From: Prostheceraeus crozeri | Lineage: Eukaryota; Platyhelminthes; Polycladida; Euryleptidae | Reading direction: 5' to 3' | NCBI GenBank assembly: GCA_907163375.1 | Contig: CAJQUW010014743.1 | Location: forward strand, 62,001 to 126,000 | DNA length: 64,000 nucleotides | Shown here: piece after piece, positions 53,301 to 63,375 of the stretch | How the letters are laid out: each line of letters starts with the position of its first letter | Position numbering within the stretch: position 1 is the stretch's first letter | Notes under the pieces: model-generated | Told to the model about the DNA's origin: nothing | What the model saw: the letters and a program-made list of their open reading frames with translations, nothing else | The model's database searches: none | Position numbers and translations under genes: made by a program

Positions 53301-56300
53301 CCATGCTTTTCTGTTGCTCTTCCAATTCACTGGCAGGCTGGACTTATCCACTCGCTTGAAAGCTCGTGGATTCTCAGAGTGGTAGACAAGAAGCGGTTTT
53401 ATTCTACAGTTTCCTGCAGCATTTGAGCCCAGTAGAAATGTGAGGCGATCCTTTGCGGCCTTGAAACCGGAAGCAGTCTTCTCGCGGCTGATGTAAGTCC
53501 TGTCTGGCATGCGCTTCCAGAACAGACCAGTTTCATCGACATTGAAGACTTGCTCAGGAGAGTAATTGTCTTCTTCGATGAGAGCAGCAAACTTAGATGG
53601 GAAAGTTCGGACTGCTTCTTGGTCAGCACTGGCTGCCTCACCGACGACTTTGACATTATGCAGGTTTGCTCGATTCTTAAATTGAGAGGACCACCCATGA
53701 CTTGCCGTAAACATATGTGGCTCATCCGTCGACGTGGACGACACTCCAAGGCGATCCTTCACGTCTGAGAAGAGACTCATTGCCTTCTCTTGTATCAGCA
53801 GCAGGGATAGCGGAGCACGGCGCTGATGTTGGTCTTCAATCCAAACCGCCAAGAGCTTCTCCATTTCTTCTAGAACAATACCACGTCGCTCCGTCATCTT
53901 GTTTGCCTTGAGTGGACCAGCAGGCAGCGCAAACTCTTTTGTCTTGTCTTTTTGGTTCACAACTGTTGCAATAGTACTGCGGTTCACTCCGCACGTAGTC
54001 GCGATAGAGGAGAGAGTTTCACCAGCTTTATATCTTCGAATAAAGTCTCTCTTGGTTTCTAAAGAAATCACATTCCGCTTCTTATTGACACCTCCACTAT
54101 CATTGCAATCAGCTCTTACGCCTTGCACCATTAGCCATGACGCATGTATGACTGAAATTTTCAACACAGCGACGAAGATGTACCGTATGTGGGACGATGA
54201 ATAGCGCAGACAGTTCGAGTAACAACGCACCGAGAAGAAAAGTGAATGAGAGCTATATCAGTTGACCTGAATCATCCTTCAGCCAATAAGATGCGAGACA
54301 ACACATCCAATTTACTTTGCAATCGATGAAGAGATACCTCAAGCAAAAAACCTCCACAGCGAATAGTTTCCGTAGACCTCAGGCGCCATGCTGCAAGTCA
54401 GGCAATAGACACGCTTGTGCTACCCTAAAATAGCAGCAGCAGCGAGCGGGTGGCGCAGTGGTTGCAATGCCTGGCTAAGGTCTGGACGAGCTTGGGTTCG
54501 AGTCTCGCCCAGATATCAAGTAGTTTCGGCTGGGTGTGTGGCTAGCATCTGTAATCCAGCCGTATGAAAGCCCGTGACGATTGACAATACTAACTAGCAT
54601 TTGAAACCAGCGAAGTGAAGAGCAGGAAAAAACCGAATCAGAGAAATTTAGACCTTCAGAATCGTTGTTCATTATTCGAGGACTTACTGTACTTATATAG
54701 GAGAGTCATCTCGGTAGTATATAACTTGGCAAAATTTTGACTTTTTTAAAACTGCTCAAATAATGTTTTGGACCACGGGAACGTAATCTCCGCATAAAAC
54801 TGAATCTTTTGATATAAAATTTTTCACTGTATACAGATACTTTTTTGAGTCGACACTCTACCTACATATCCCTACTCTATGAGAGAAGGTCTTCCACAAA
54901 GCTAGAATTCAGTAGAGCAGGCGGGACTAGACATCTTCTCATGCAGCATGAACCTGCTTTGATATTCGAGTTACACACTGACATCATGGGGCTGATTGCC
55001 ATAAGAGCATGTCAGCAGGAGAACACGAGGATGACAGGAAGAGAATCTATCAGCTTCTTGTCTTTGATACTTTCGGAGGTGTTGCACCTGAAGAGAACAA
55101 ATTGATTTAGAGAATGGCCATTATGATGTGTCGGGATATGTAGATGCCATCTGACATGTAAGAAAGAGCCTTGACTGAGATTTGAAGTATTGCGAAATGC
55201 GCTCATAACCATTCGGTAATTTAAGAGAAAGTGAATGAAATGTACAAGAGTGAAGAGGACGAAGAATTGGGAAATTTGACCTCATTCGAGTCTCGCGCAC
55301 GAGACTGTTAACCCTATCAGGATAGAGCGATTATAATCGAATAATTATTAGCGTCGTAGGACAGCGGGCGCACAAAGTGCCCCCCTCAAATTTTCCATGT
55401 TCCGGTGGATTAAGGATTGTAGATATTTCGAGTCTCCTCTTTCCAATGGCACTGCCTATTTTGCATGATTTGAAGACCTTCATACCAAAAACTTTAAATC
55501 CAAAATTTGAATTTTCAAAATTTTTATGAATCTATGTAAATTTTTTTGTCTTCAAAAATTGTTCATTGCAACCAAAGTATTTCTGCAAATTTGTACTCAG
55601 GCATATCTGTATGGTGTTACAAGTAATATTCTCCTTAAATTTTAGTGCTATAAATAACTTGAAATATAATTAAGATAAATAACTTGAAATAATTTGAAAT
55701 TTGTTAAATAATATCTTTTCATGTATTATTGCATTTTTCTATCTTTACAAATGTCTCGTTCTAATGACTCATTCCCTATAAAGATAAGGTTATGATGGAT
55801 TCCGAATGCATTCTTTCGAATGGTGATGTGTATCTTGCATTATTCTGTGGGCTTCATGTCACGGCAACTCATTTCTGGAATAGTATCTGCATGTACATAC
55901 CCACAATTTGAATGCCGTCGCTGCAAGGGTGAGCTTCCTGACATTCATCCACAAATCCAGGAGGTGATAATCGGGGATAGTGCTTTCGAGGTGGTGGAGT
56001 CTTTCTGCTACCTCGGCGATGTGTTAGACAACTCAGGTGGATGTTCTGGTGCTGTCACCGCCCGTATAAGATCTGGAAGAATTTTCACGATTTGCTGCCC
56101 ATTCTCACAAATAAGACTATCTCTTTACGGCGTAGAGGCCATGTCTTTGAGTCCTGTGTGAGAAGTGTTTTGCTATATGCAGCTGAAACATGGCCACTCA
56201 GAAATGAAGAAATGACTCGTTTGGCTAGAAACGACAGCGGCATGATACGTTGGATCTGCGCAGTTAAGTTATGTGGGTGCCGCTCTATGAATGAGCTGAG

Positions 56301-59300
56301 GCAGATGCTCGGTCTTCACGACTTAGAGGCTTCGCTTCGTAGGCATCGGTTGTGGTGGTTCGGTCATCTGGAGCGTATACCATCGCCGGCATGGCCAAGG
56401 CAAGCCCTGGACCCAACATCAGAGGAGGTCAAATAAAGAAATGGTCGCACAATATCAGGAAAGACCTGGAGCTGATGAAACTCAATCCTGCTGTCGCCCA
56501 AGATAGAGAAGAGTGGAGAAGAAGAATTCACCCGAATCGACACAAGACGGCCGTCTCACCTCCACACCTAGGGAAAAGAGACGTTAAACGGGGGTAAGGT
56601 AAGTATGTACATGTTGGCCTATGCGATATATGTATATTACAAATATACAAGCACAATGTACATGTACTCATCTTGGGAGATACAATGAATGTTTATATTA
56701 ACACTCTTGAATTGCATATGCATCAATATTATGTAAATATGGTACAGAAACAATCAATTTAACAACTTTTAAAAATAACCTTGCAGCAAGTCAATTTTGC
56801 CCACATTTTTAATGAAACTTCAACATACTTAAAGTGCATACAAACTGAAAGTCACAAAAAATTATACTTCTATCTGACTTATTTTAGGAGATATAAAAAG
56901 AAGTTCCCCCGGTCCTGATAGTGTTAAAGACTCTTGGATTTTGGGTTGCTGCTTTTATCTCATTTTAGTTAGAACTTTGATTTATTCTTTTTGTATGATG
57001 TTTATGCTTCGTAATGAAGTTAATCCTATCCGCTATTGCTCATTAAATTCCTTTGGCATGAAAGTTGCGCAATTTGTACACGTCTTCCAAGAATGATGAC
57101 TTTCCTGCAATGGTACATCGAGCGTACCGAGTTTCAAGGTGCCTTCAAGCACGTTATAAACGTGCTGCATTTCACATCCTCCCATTGATTTCCTTTCAGA
57201 GGAGAAATGCTTGCAGAAGCGTCAGTTGTGTGTCAAATTCACGCCGGCAGCCAGCACATATACTGCTATAACTGACGTCATTGTCTTGAGTGGACGAACG
57301 AAGCGACCACCGGTCGGATATACATTGGTTGGAGAGGTCAATAGTCTTCTCCTTTGCTACAAGACCGGCAAGATCCCTGCTGCGATGCAGAAAAATGCAA
57401 ATTCTCGGAATAGTAATGCTGTCCCAGCAACTACAGTCACTGCAACGGAAAATCAACGTCCTGCTTTCAACCGTTCGAATACTCGTCATACACATCGTGA
57501 GTTGTTACTTAACTCTCTTACCAGCGAATCTGCGATCAAATGTTAAAGTCATCAATGCTTAAGTGATAAACAAATAATTGGTGGTTTTAACCCATTGCTT
57601 AATAGATACATGTGATTCGCATCAACTTTGTTCGAAACTTAATATGTTTATGATTTCTGTTATCAGCATAAAAGGATTATTATCATGATATCCATCGATT
57701 TCACTTCAAAGATTCAACCATGAAGAATTTTGTATTAACTGGTGGTTTTTTGAGGGTCCAATATGCCATGGAACTTGCATTGACGTTCATGTTTGAATTG
57801 AGGCTTTAAAATCTTAAATGATTAAATAATACTGAAATAGGAAATGTTTTATCCTCCGAAATACGACATGATGTTCAAGGAAGACACGGCTGTGAAGAGG
57901 AAATTTTTCTTCTTCGAAGCCGACTTCCTCCAAGAGGTTTGCAAAATCCTCCTCGTCAGCAAAGACTTGTCAATGAACAGATTGTGTCGATTAATTAAAG
58001 TTCTGTCGACAGACACCTACCTCTGAGCTTCTTGACTCTCGGAGAGTTAAAGTGTCATTTTCAAATGTGTTCAGTCACAAGCAAAGCAAGCAACTGTTAT
58101 GCCAACTTTTGCAGCGGTTTCATTCTTGTTCTTGTATTCTGCAATTGCTCACTATCAAATGCATCTACATTGAAGTACAAAGCTGATCCGTTATCAAAAC
58201 ATACGAGGGTTGTCCGAAAAGTCCTGTTACAAATCAAGCTGTGGTAATGAAGACGAAAGCAAGATCAAATCTACTTGAAAGTCTTGACTAACATAACATT
58301 GTGAACCCACTGGGTTGTTTTCAATCAATTCGATTTGATCTGTATTCACTAAATGTCATTTGCTTAGCACATGGTTTCAGGAACTATGTGAAATTCGGTG
58401 AAATCCGTTTCACTTTGCAGTCGTTTATCAATCTATTGCCACATGAGAATTTCTTGCGTTCATTCAGTTTGCAGAACACAATGCAGAAAAGTGATTCAAC
58501 GAAGAGAGCGGTGATCTGGTTTCTCTGGAAGCAAGGGAAACGGAATGCTGAGATTCACAGTGAGATGCAACCCGTTTTCGGAGAAGAAACTCCTTCCAAA
58601 ATGACCATCGCTGGATGGAGAAGTTTGATGGTGGATGTGAGGAAGTCAGTGATGCTCCAAGATGCGGCAGACCCGTGACCACGACAACATCGCAGAACAT
58701 TCAGCGTGTACAAGCCGCCATTGATAAAGACAGGAGACTGAGCGTGCGAGAGCTCGAGGACTTACTGAGAATTCCCCATACCACCATTCATGACATTTTG
58801 AAGGCACATCTTGGAATGGCACGAGTCTCAGGTCGATGGGTGCCGAAACTGCTCACCGAAGACCAGAAAAAGATTAGAGTTCAAGTTTGCAAGTAACTGC
58901 TTCGACGTTTCCGAGACGATCCAAGTTTCCTGGACCGGTTGATAACAGTTGACGAATCCTGGTTCCATCACTATGAGCCGGAGTCAAAAGCAACAAGCAC
59001 GCAATGGAAGCAACCTGACGAGCCAACGCCCACCAAAGCACGTTCCATACCTTCTGCGGGGAAGAGAATGGCCACTGTCTTCTGGAACAAGAAGGGAATC
59101 CTGATGATTAGATGGCTTCAGAGAAAACACACAAACAGTGAATTACTACGTTGATCTGTTGACAGAACTCCGTAGGGTTATCAAAACTGAGCGTTAAGGG
59201 GACTGCTTTCACATGGAGCAATCCTTCAGCAGGATAATGCCAGGGCCCACACAAGTCATCAGTCCTTATCTGTTATCGAAAATCTTGGCTTCGAACTGCT

Positions 59301-62300
59301 TCCTCACCCGCCCTATAGCCCAGATCTTGCTCCATGCGACTACTGGCTCTTCGGACCTATGAAAAAATACCTGGGCGGCAAACATTTTCAAACCATTCAA
59401 GGCCTATCTGGTGCAATTAGTCAGTGGGTGAGACAAACTGATGTTCAGTACTTCGCTGACGGGATTCAGAAGCTTCCAGAACGTTGGCAGAAGTGCATCA
59501 GTGTACAGGGAGAGTGGTTTGAGAAGATGGACTTTGAATAGTTCCATAAAATTTTGTTGAATAAAAGTATATACTTCGTAACAGGACTTTTCGGACAACC
59601 CTCGTACATTCATCAATTTATAGGAGCATTGAAACATACATTTACGTCCATTTGACAACTTGTAGATAAATGAAAGTGCGTATCTAGCCGAATTCATAAT
59701 CTTTATTGCTCTGGAGACCTTTCGTCGGTCTTCTCAACAGAACATACCCAGTAGAAAGAATGCAAATGAGTGATGACAGATGAGAAGTACAACTACATGC
59801 TATAAAGGAGATGGCTTCACCAAGGTAAATGAATACCAATTAGCAGCTCACGTTGCTTGCACAAATTTGGCTTGATGTACCGAATATGCAAAGCTTCAGA
59901 AATGTGTAATTGGTAGGGCGGTCAATAAAGTCAAAAAGTCAATAAAGTAAAAATACGGTCAAAATATACAAATGAAGTCAATATAGTCAGTAGAGTAAAA
60001 ATAAGGTCAAAAAGTTTAAATAAGACAGTAAATTTTTCAGGAATCTGGTCTTCCCAGACGCTATTTTTAGACACCTGGCCTTCCTAAGCGCTATTTTTAG
60101 ATCAGGGTGTCCCGAACTCTTTTCAATCAAAACAAAAAGGTAAGTTATTGGGACACCAAATATTCTCGCTAGGATTTCAACGCACATAAATGCATCTTTT
60201 TGTTAACTGACACTGACTATCGTCGATTGTTCGAAATGCCCAAGACAGCTGAAAGTGATGCATCCAAGTGTAAAAGAATTACTTGTCAATATCCTCAAGA
60301 ATTTAAAGTAACACCAAGGAATGAACTTTTCTGTGTGCTTTGTGAATGCCCGGTGAAATACGCGAAACAGTTTATGATTCTTTTCTCCGCAAAACATTAA
60401 ATACTATGCAATAATGAATTACAAGGCCAGTAACACTTAACTCGTTGTTTAAGAGGCATTCCTTCTTTTCGTGAAGAACTTTGTATTTGTGGGCTCAATA
60501 ATAAAATGTGTTTCTTTAATTAAAACAAGTAACGTTTTCTTGTGAGTCTGAAATGATGTTTTCTTTGGTTAAACAAAACTGAATTAGGTAAAAATTTGCT
60601 TGAAAATAAAGTCAAAATTCGTAATTTTTTAGGTCAATAAAAAACCGCCCAAGTAATAACCTGTCATTTCTAGCGTGAAATACAATTGAAAACTTGTCAC
60701 GAAGATATCTACGATCGCAATTACAGTCAATGACATGAGAAGCTATGGCCGAGGAATTGCGGCGACTGTCACCTTTGATGAGCCAATTAGGAACGTGTTC
60801 TTTCGATCGAAAGGCGATTGAAATCGCATAGAAATCGGTAGACGACGGAAGGCGAGCAGAAATCAGGCAGCTGATCTTTGGGAGAGCGCACTGGAATGCG
60901 TTTGGTTTGGTATAGAAAAGTGACACTGGCTGCAGGGTAATTAAGACCAATCAAACACCGAACTCTGCTGAAGAGAAGAGGCTTGACGGTCACCATGAAA
61001 TGGTAGCTGATATAAACTTTCTTCTCAGCGGTCTGAACAACTGGCGAAGGAGAAGGAAGTTCAATTAATTTGTACTTATTAATAAACTGAACAGGGTACG
61101 CATTTCTTTCAAGAATCGCTTGTAGAAACTGCAATTCATCTGGTAAATAGTCAAAAGAAGATAGCGCGGAAATGTAAAGATCTTGCTAATGAGAGTTTAT
61201 AAGAAACAGGCACAAAGCTGTGATAGCTCATAAGAACTCCATTCCATATAGGAGCATTGTTTCTTCTCGTTCAGAAAGAAATTGGTTAGCTGAAATATTC
61301 ATAAATTGTTTTTCAGCTAAAACTGTCTCATTAGGTAGATGATTTGCATTAGAAAGTCCACTCTATTTTGCATGTCATAAAAATCGTTGTTCACCTGTCA
61401 TTTTCTTGAACTCATTTTTAATCAACGTCTCGAGATTAAATTTTCAGTCTGTTCCTACAATTTGTTCGCGACCGTGCAGAAGTAACAGCTATGAACACGA
61501 GCTCAACAAACTATGTGGTCAAGTGAATCCATTGACAATTGTGCAGATTGAAGTCGTCTAAACAACACGATCATCGAGTGCTTCTACTGTCTCTTCCTGG
61601 CATTGAACAGCGCTGCGCACGTGTGGTCCCATGGTGTAATGGTTAGCACTCTGGACTCTGAATCCAGCGATCCGAGTTCAAATCTCGGTGGGACCTTCAG
61701 TTTTCCTGATCTTCATGGTTTGGAAAGTTGCATTCTGAATTTGACTTGCGTTTTGAAGTATGAGTTAATTAGTAAATGCGCCGGGCATAAAATTCGAAAT
61801 ATTTTCTCTCAATATTTCCTCTTTCTCTCGCTTCAAGGGAGATAAGAAGAGACATGAGGATTTTTGCCATTTGCGCAGCGAAACGAAGCCTGTTTTCGTT
61901 TCATTTGGTGCATTTTTCTCTTGGCAGTGTACAGTTTGTGCTTTCTGATGACTTAGTCATTCGGCACTTTTTGAAAACGATTTATGTGGAAACATGCGTT
62001 GTAATTGTAATTACGCAATTGAAATTACAATTACTGTAGTTAGTAACTGCAATTAATTACATTTTCTGAGAGGTAACCTGTAACTGCAATTAATTACATT
62101 TTTAGCCATCTAATTGAGAAGTAATTGCAATTATTCTGCAATTAGCACTGTTAAATATTCATTCAACCATGTAATCTAAATAAGAGAAGTTGGAATCAGT
62201 TAATAATTGAAAATATTTCCCCTTCAGCTTTGTCTGGCGTGCCGTTCGAAATCAATAAGAAATATTGCAAGGAGAAATCATTCGACGTGAGTATGTGAAG

Positions 62301-63156
62301 AGGTTTTTGAGAGAATCAAACTTAAGGCAATAAAAGAATTTCATAATCCTTTCTTTTGCTGTACTGATGCACCAATTAGGGTTTGAAACAGCCTGCATCA
62401 GTCGGTTCATTTCACCCTATGGGGTGGGTGACCTTCCTCATTTTTAAAAGGGCTCTTATGAAAACCCTAATCTGCTTAAAACTTGCCCTCCTCACTCTCA
62501 GGCGCATTCTTCAAGCTCCCCAGCGTCCTCATGAGGATCCAAGGAGCCCCATGAAGATCCAAGGCTCTTGTAGAGCAACTGTTATTTGACTGCGATGTTG
62601 TTTGGCTTATTTTACAAATATAGAATTGCAATTCTCAAAACTGAAAAGATACAAAATGCTTAAAATCATAATAAATTCGTGATCTTCATGGGACGGTGAA
62701 ATTGGCGATCCTTACAGGGATTCGTCATGCTTTGGTGCATCCTCTCAGTTTTCCTTTGACGACCCTTGAACGATAATCACATCTCTGTGGTAATGTATAC
62801 ATCCAAACAGCGCTTTCATGCTTGCCGGAGATACTGTAAATGGCCGACGTCGCTGGTTCCAACTCTGATATACAACCTTTTACGTTTCCTACGGCCCAAG
62901 TTTCTCGAAGTCTAAATCTTGTCAAAATGTATCAATCGCTATAAGACTTCAACAAACAGTAGTCGATGAGTGTTTTCTATCACTGTACAAAATTTCCTAT
63001 TGAAGACTTTTTAGACGCTGTAGTACACAGCCTGTAAACAAAACCTCGCTCATAAATCTCTATCGTTGCATCATTGAACTAACTAATTCATTTTCATAAT
63101 TTCAGTTCTATGAGCCGAAAATTAAGTACAAGTCTCCTGCAGATATCGATAATGAG
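50143..63156 (+). CDS. MVB12: MVB12-type ESCRT-I subunit (MABP domain), first five coding exons; 3' end outside window
   Basis: Exons 50141-50355, 50418-50514, 57200-57496, 62228-62286 and 63106-63156 join in phase to 239 codons and continue beyond the window. MVB12 proteins are subunits of ESCRT-I, which sorts ubiquitinated membrane cargo into multivesicular endosomes; the N-terminal MABP domain binds acidic membranes. The product shows the MABP hallmarks in family order: PITGLCIVSDATRVPLSYSV, DADLWKDKGF with RYICVCR, MALINDKEEVPHGF, RQLCVKF, then RTKRPPVGYTLVGEVNSLLL. A GVPFEINKKY and a SPADIDNE follow, like the human GVPF and SLAEIEKE segments. The Met at 50143, two bases after an acceptor, is taken as the start. 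Two introns exceed 4.5 kb and are filled with transposons. Whether this is nearer to vertebrate MVB12A or MVB12B was not judged. Confidence 0.85.
50418..50514 (+). CDS. MVB12: MVB12 coding exon 2
   Basis: Begins after TTTTTAG and encodes GDPRDVLTEMALINDKEEVP and GFRAEEYTIDS, leaving one base in the last codon. The preceding intron is only 62 bp and the next is 6.7 kb. Confidence 0.8.
50875..51648 (+). CDS. Unidentified protein-coding segment within dispersed repeat X, broken
   Basis: Two open segments in one frame (50875-51288 and 51325-51648) together cover about 250 residues. Segments include KRYVEFSRGRGAFSWVFCLP, EATFQLCEEGSDPKRRVN and HRVYILCRVVTPHLLNPQC. I recognise no family. The second part recurs in degraded form at 5830-5950, so it belongs to a repeated element rather than to the MVB12 gene in whose intron it lies. 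It could be a captured host gene or an unfamiliar transposon protein. Confidence 0.35.
52371..54230 (-). pseudogene. Tigger-type transposase with one in-frame stop
   Basis: The frame runs from 54230 to 52371 and is open except for a single TAG at 53276-53274, where relatives have Trp (QIFQDW). A Met at about 54133 (MVQGVRADCNDSGG) is a likely start, giving about 590 residues. Order: a CENP-B-type helix-turn-helix (TKRDFIRRYKAGETLSSIAT), a second DNA-binding helix region ending ASHGWSSQFKNR, then the DDE domain with VFNVDETGLFWKRMP (first Asp) and LLLDDVPGHPEFLDDL (second Asp; relatives have LLLDNAPGHP). After LPPNTTAILQP relatives read MDQGVIATFK with the third Asp; here the text goes straight to FKKYYLRQTF, an in-frame loss of about eight residues that removes the catalytic Asp. 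The copy is therefore probably inactive for two independent reasons. Confidence 0.8.
54430..54600 (+). mobile_element. tRNA-derived SINE inside the Tigger element
   Basis: GCGGGTGGCGCAGTGGTTGC gives an A box, and GGGTTCGAGTCTCGCCC about 50 bases on gives a clear B box at about 54491-54501. The following body (AGTTTCGGCTGGG...) is not tRNA. Limits are approximate. It marks a SINE insertion after the Tigger element arrived. Confidence 0.6.
55900..56597 (+). mobile_element. LINE 3' fragment in MVB12 intron 2, broken
   Basis: Successive frames encode FEVVESFCYLGDVLDNSGG, NFHDLLPILTNKTISLRRRG, CVRSVLLYAAETWPLRNEEM, MIRWICAVKLCGCRSMNEL, RRHRLWWFGHLERI and HLGKRDVKRG, the C-terminal end of a non-LTR reverse transcriptase (CYLGD, ..R...LYG.ETW, MIRW.C, LRWFGH). 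Two frame changes are needed, near 56090 and 56400. The same family left a shorter fragment in nucleolin-type intron 2. No 5' part is present. Confidence 0.75.
57200..57496 (+). CDS. MVB12: MVB12 coding exon 3
   Basis: Starts after CCTTTCAG and completes a Lys codon with exon 2, then EKCLQKRQLCVKFTPAAST, RTKRPPVGYTLVGEVNSLLL and a Ser/Asn-rich linker. The second half of the MABP domain ends near GEVNSLLLCYKTGKIP. Donor GTGAGT leaves one base that the exon at 62228 completes to Pro. Confidence 0.8.
57844..58026 (+). other. Short open frame in MVB12 intron 3, unrecognised
   Basis: Sixty codons beginning MFYPPKYDMMFKEDTAVKRK with a Phe- and Glu-rich middle. It has no recognised domain or splice signals and is probably not an exon, because exons 3 and 4 already join in phase without it. 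Confidence 0.2.
58204..59604 (+). mobile_element. Mariner DNA transposon with near-perfect terminal inverted repeats
   Basis: CGAGGGTTGTCCGAAAAGTC and its exact complement mark the ends, with agreement over the outer 27 bases, and TA flanks both sides (58202-58203 and 59605-59606). The element is 1401 bp and lies in MVB12 intron 3, in sense orientation. Its transposase is broken. Confidence 0.9.
58482..59541 (+). pseudogene. Mariner transposase, DD34D type, broken
   Basis: Order: N-terminal region (AVIWFLWKQGKRNAEIHSEM), RCGRPVTTTTSQNIQRVQAA, second helix-turn-helix (VRELEDLLRIPHTTIHDILK), first catalytic site ITVDESWFHHYEPESK, QQDNARAHTSHQSLSVIE with the second Asp, and HPPYSPDLAPCDYWLFGPM with the third Asp 34 residues later, so the DD34D spacing of mariner is present. 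The frame changes near 58615, near 59125 and again near 59197, and a TAA interrupts at 58894-58896. All three catalytic Asp codons remain, but the protein cannot be made in one piece. Confidence 0.85.
59632..61246 (-). mobile_element. Penelope-like element F: RT end plus GIY-YIG, broken, with a nested insertion
   Basis: The minus strand encodes ILERNAYPVQFINKYKLIEL (end of RT region), then YPAASVTFLYQTKRIPVRSP, KDQLPDFCSPSVVYRFLCDF and a GIY-YIG segment with EHVPNWLIKGD and SSAIASHVIDCN, continuing beyond an inserted piece to ISEALHIRYIKPNLCKQ. The 13-base direct repeat TATAGGAGCATTG at 59619-59631 and 61247-61259 looks like a target-site duplication. The left border abuts the mariner element within 15 bp. 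It lies in MVB12 intron 3, antisense to the gene, and is 5'-truncated and broken. Confidence 0.75.
59913..60650. mobile_element. Non-coding insertion within element F
   Basis: The element F sequence breaks off near 60650 and resumes near 59912. The inserted piece begins GGGCGGTCAATAAAGTC and ends in AGGTCAATAAAAAACCGCCC, an inverted pair around GGGCGGT. Its left part repeats GGTCAAAAAGT-like phrases. It is probably a MITE; a target duplication was not clear. Confidence 0.5.
61625..61696 (+). tRNA. tRNA-Gln (anticodon CTG)
   Basis: The 72-bp gene folds as a standard tRNA: acceptor GGTCCCA with TGGGACC, D arm TGGTGTAATGGTTAGCAC, anticodon arm CTGGACTCTGAATCCAG with CTG at the loop centre, T arm CCGAGTTCAAATCTCGG. 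A and B boxes (TGGTGTAATGG, GTTCAAATC) match Pol III signals, and TTTT follows at 61701-61704. It closely resembles animal tRNA-Gln(CTG), with a compensated change in the acceptor stem. It lies in MVB12 intron 3 on the same strand and is not part of a repeat seen here. Confidence 0.95.
61701..61704 (+). terminator. Pol III terminator of tRNA-Gln
   Basis: A run of four T starts four bases after the discriminator base, the usual Pol III stop signal. Confidence 0.7.
61998..62152. repeat. Degenerate TAATTGCAATTA-type dyad repeat
   Basis: Repeated AATTGTAATTACG, TGCAATTAATTACATTT (twice, about 45 bp apart) and TAATTGCAATTATTCTGC give many overlapping dyads in MVB12 intron 3. Similar repeats are common AT-rich microsatellite-like DNA in invertebrates. 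Confidence 0.65.
62228..62286 (+). CDS. MVB12: MVB12 coding exon 4
   Basis: A 59-bp exon between CCCTTCAG and GTGAGT encodes LSGVPFEINKKYCKEKSFD, matching the conserved GVPF segment after the linker. Its phase fits both neighbours. Confidence 0.75.
62287..63105. other. MVB12 intron 4
   Basis: The 819-bp intron holds a short imperfect duplication (CATGAGGATCCAAGGAGCCC and CATGAAGATCCAAGGCTC at 62531-62570). Nothing else was recognised. Confidence 0.5.
63106..63156 (+). CDS. MVB12: MVB12 coding exon 5
   Basis: A 51-bp exon between ATTTCAG and GTAAGT encodes FYEPKIKYKSPADIDNE in phase 0. The segment corresponds to the conserved region before the C-terminal YxYSF motif, which should be in the next exon beyond this window. 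Confidence 0.75.
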
Positions 63157-63375
63157 GTAAGTTTTTCTATTATCGGTCATGACCGTGGTGCAATGTAGTC
63201 TGTAAATCAGGATAAGCACTGTAAACTTGTCAGTGCTCATTATGGTTGGAAAAATCAAGAATTTGATGGTCTTATTTTTATTAGATGATAACAATTAATT
63301 TCGGCTATATTCCATAACCATTCTCAAGTAAAAAGATATGTGTAAAATGTGCAACTTTCAAACAGTATGATGTAA

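Larger units (their letters stand above)
52082..54689 (-). mobile_element. Pogo/Tigger-type DNA transposon, near full length
   Basis: Ends CAGTAAGTCCCCGAATGACG (left) and CAGTAAGTCCTCGAATAATG (complement of right) are flanked by TA on both sides. The element is 2608 bp and its transposase lies on the minus strand. A tRNA-derived SINE sits near its 5' end at about 54430-54600. It lies in MVB12 intron 2, antisense to the gene, and interrupts repeat X. Confidence 0.85.
51400..54890 (+). repeat. Dispersed repeat X, second copy, interrupted by Tigger
   Basis: Blocks 51410-51526, 52025-52081, 54692-54790 and 54763-54890 match the copy at 5820-6420. The two middle blocks become contiguous once the Tigger element at 52082-54689 and one TA are set aside. 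Its outer limits are uncertain; the left end may extend to about 50870. Confidence 0.6.

Noticed and set aside
52572-53911. Plus-strand open frames of 70-165 codons
   Set aside because: They lie opposite the Tigger transposase and are shadows of its minus-strand frame.
54430-54520. A tRNA gene in the Tigger element
   Set aside because: It has Pol III boxes but no closed acceptor stem and continues as a SINE.
57211-57546. A separate small gene at this position
   Set aside because: It is MVB12 exon 3 read past its donor into the intron.
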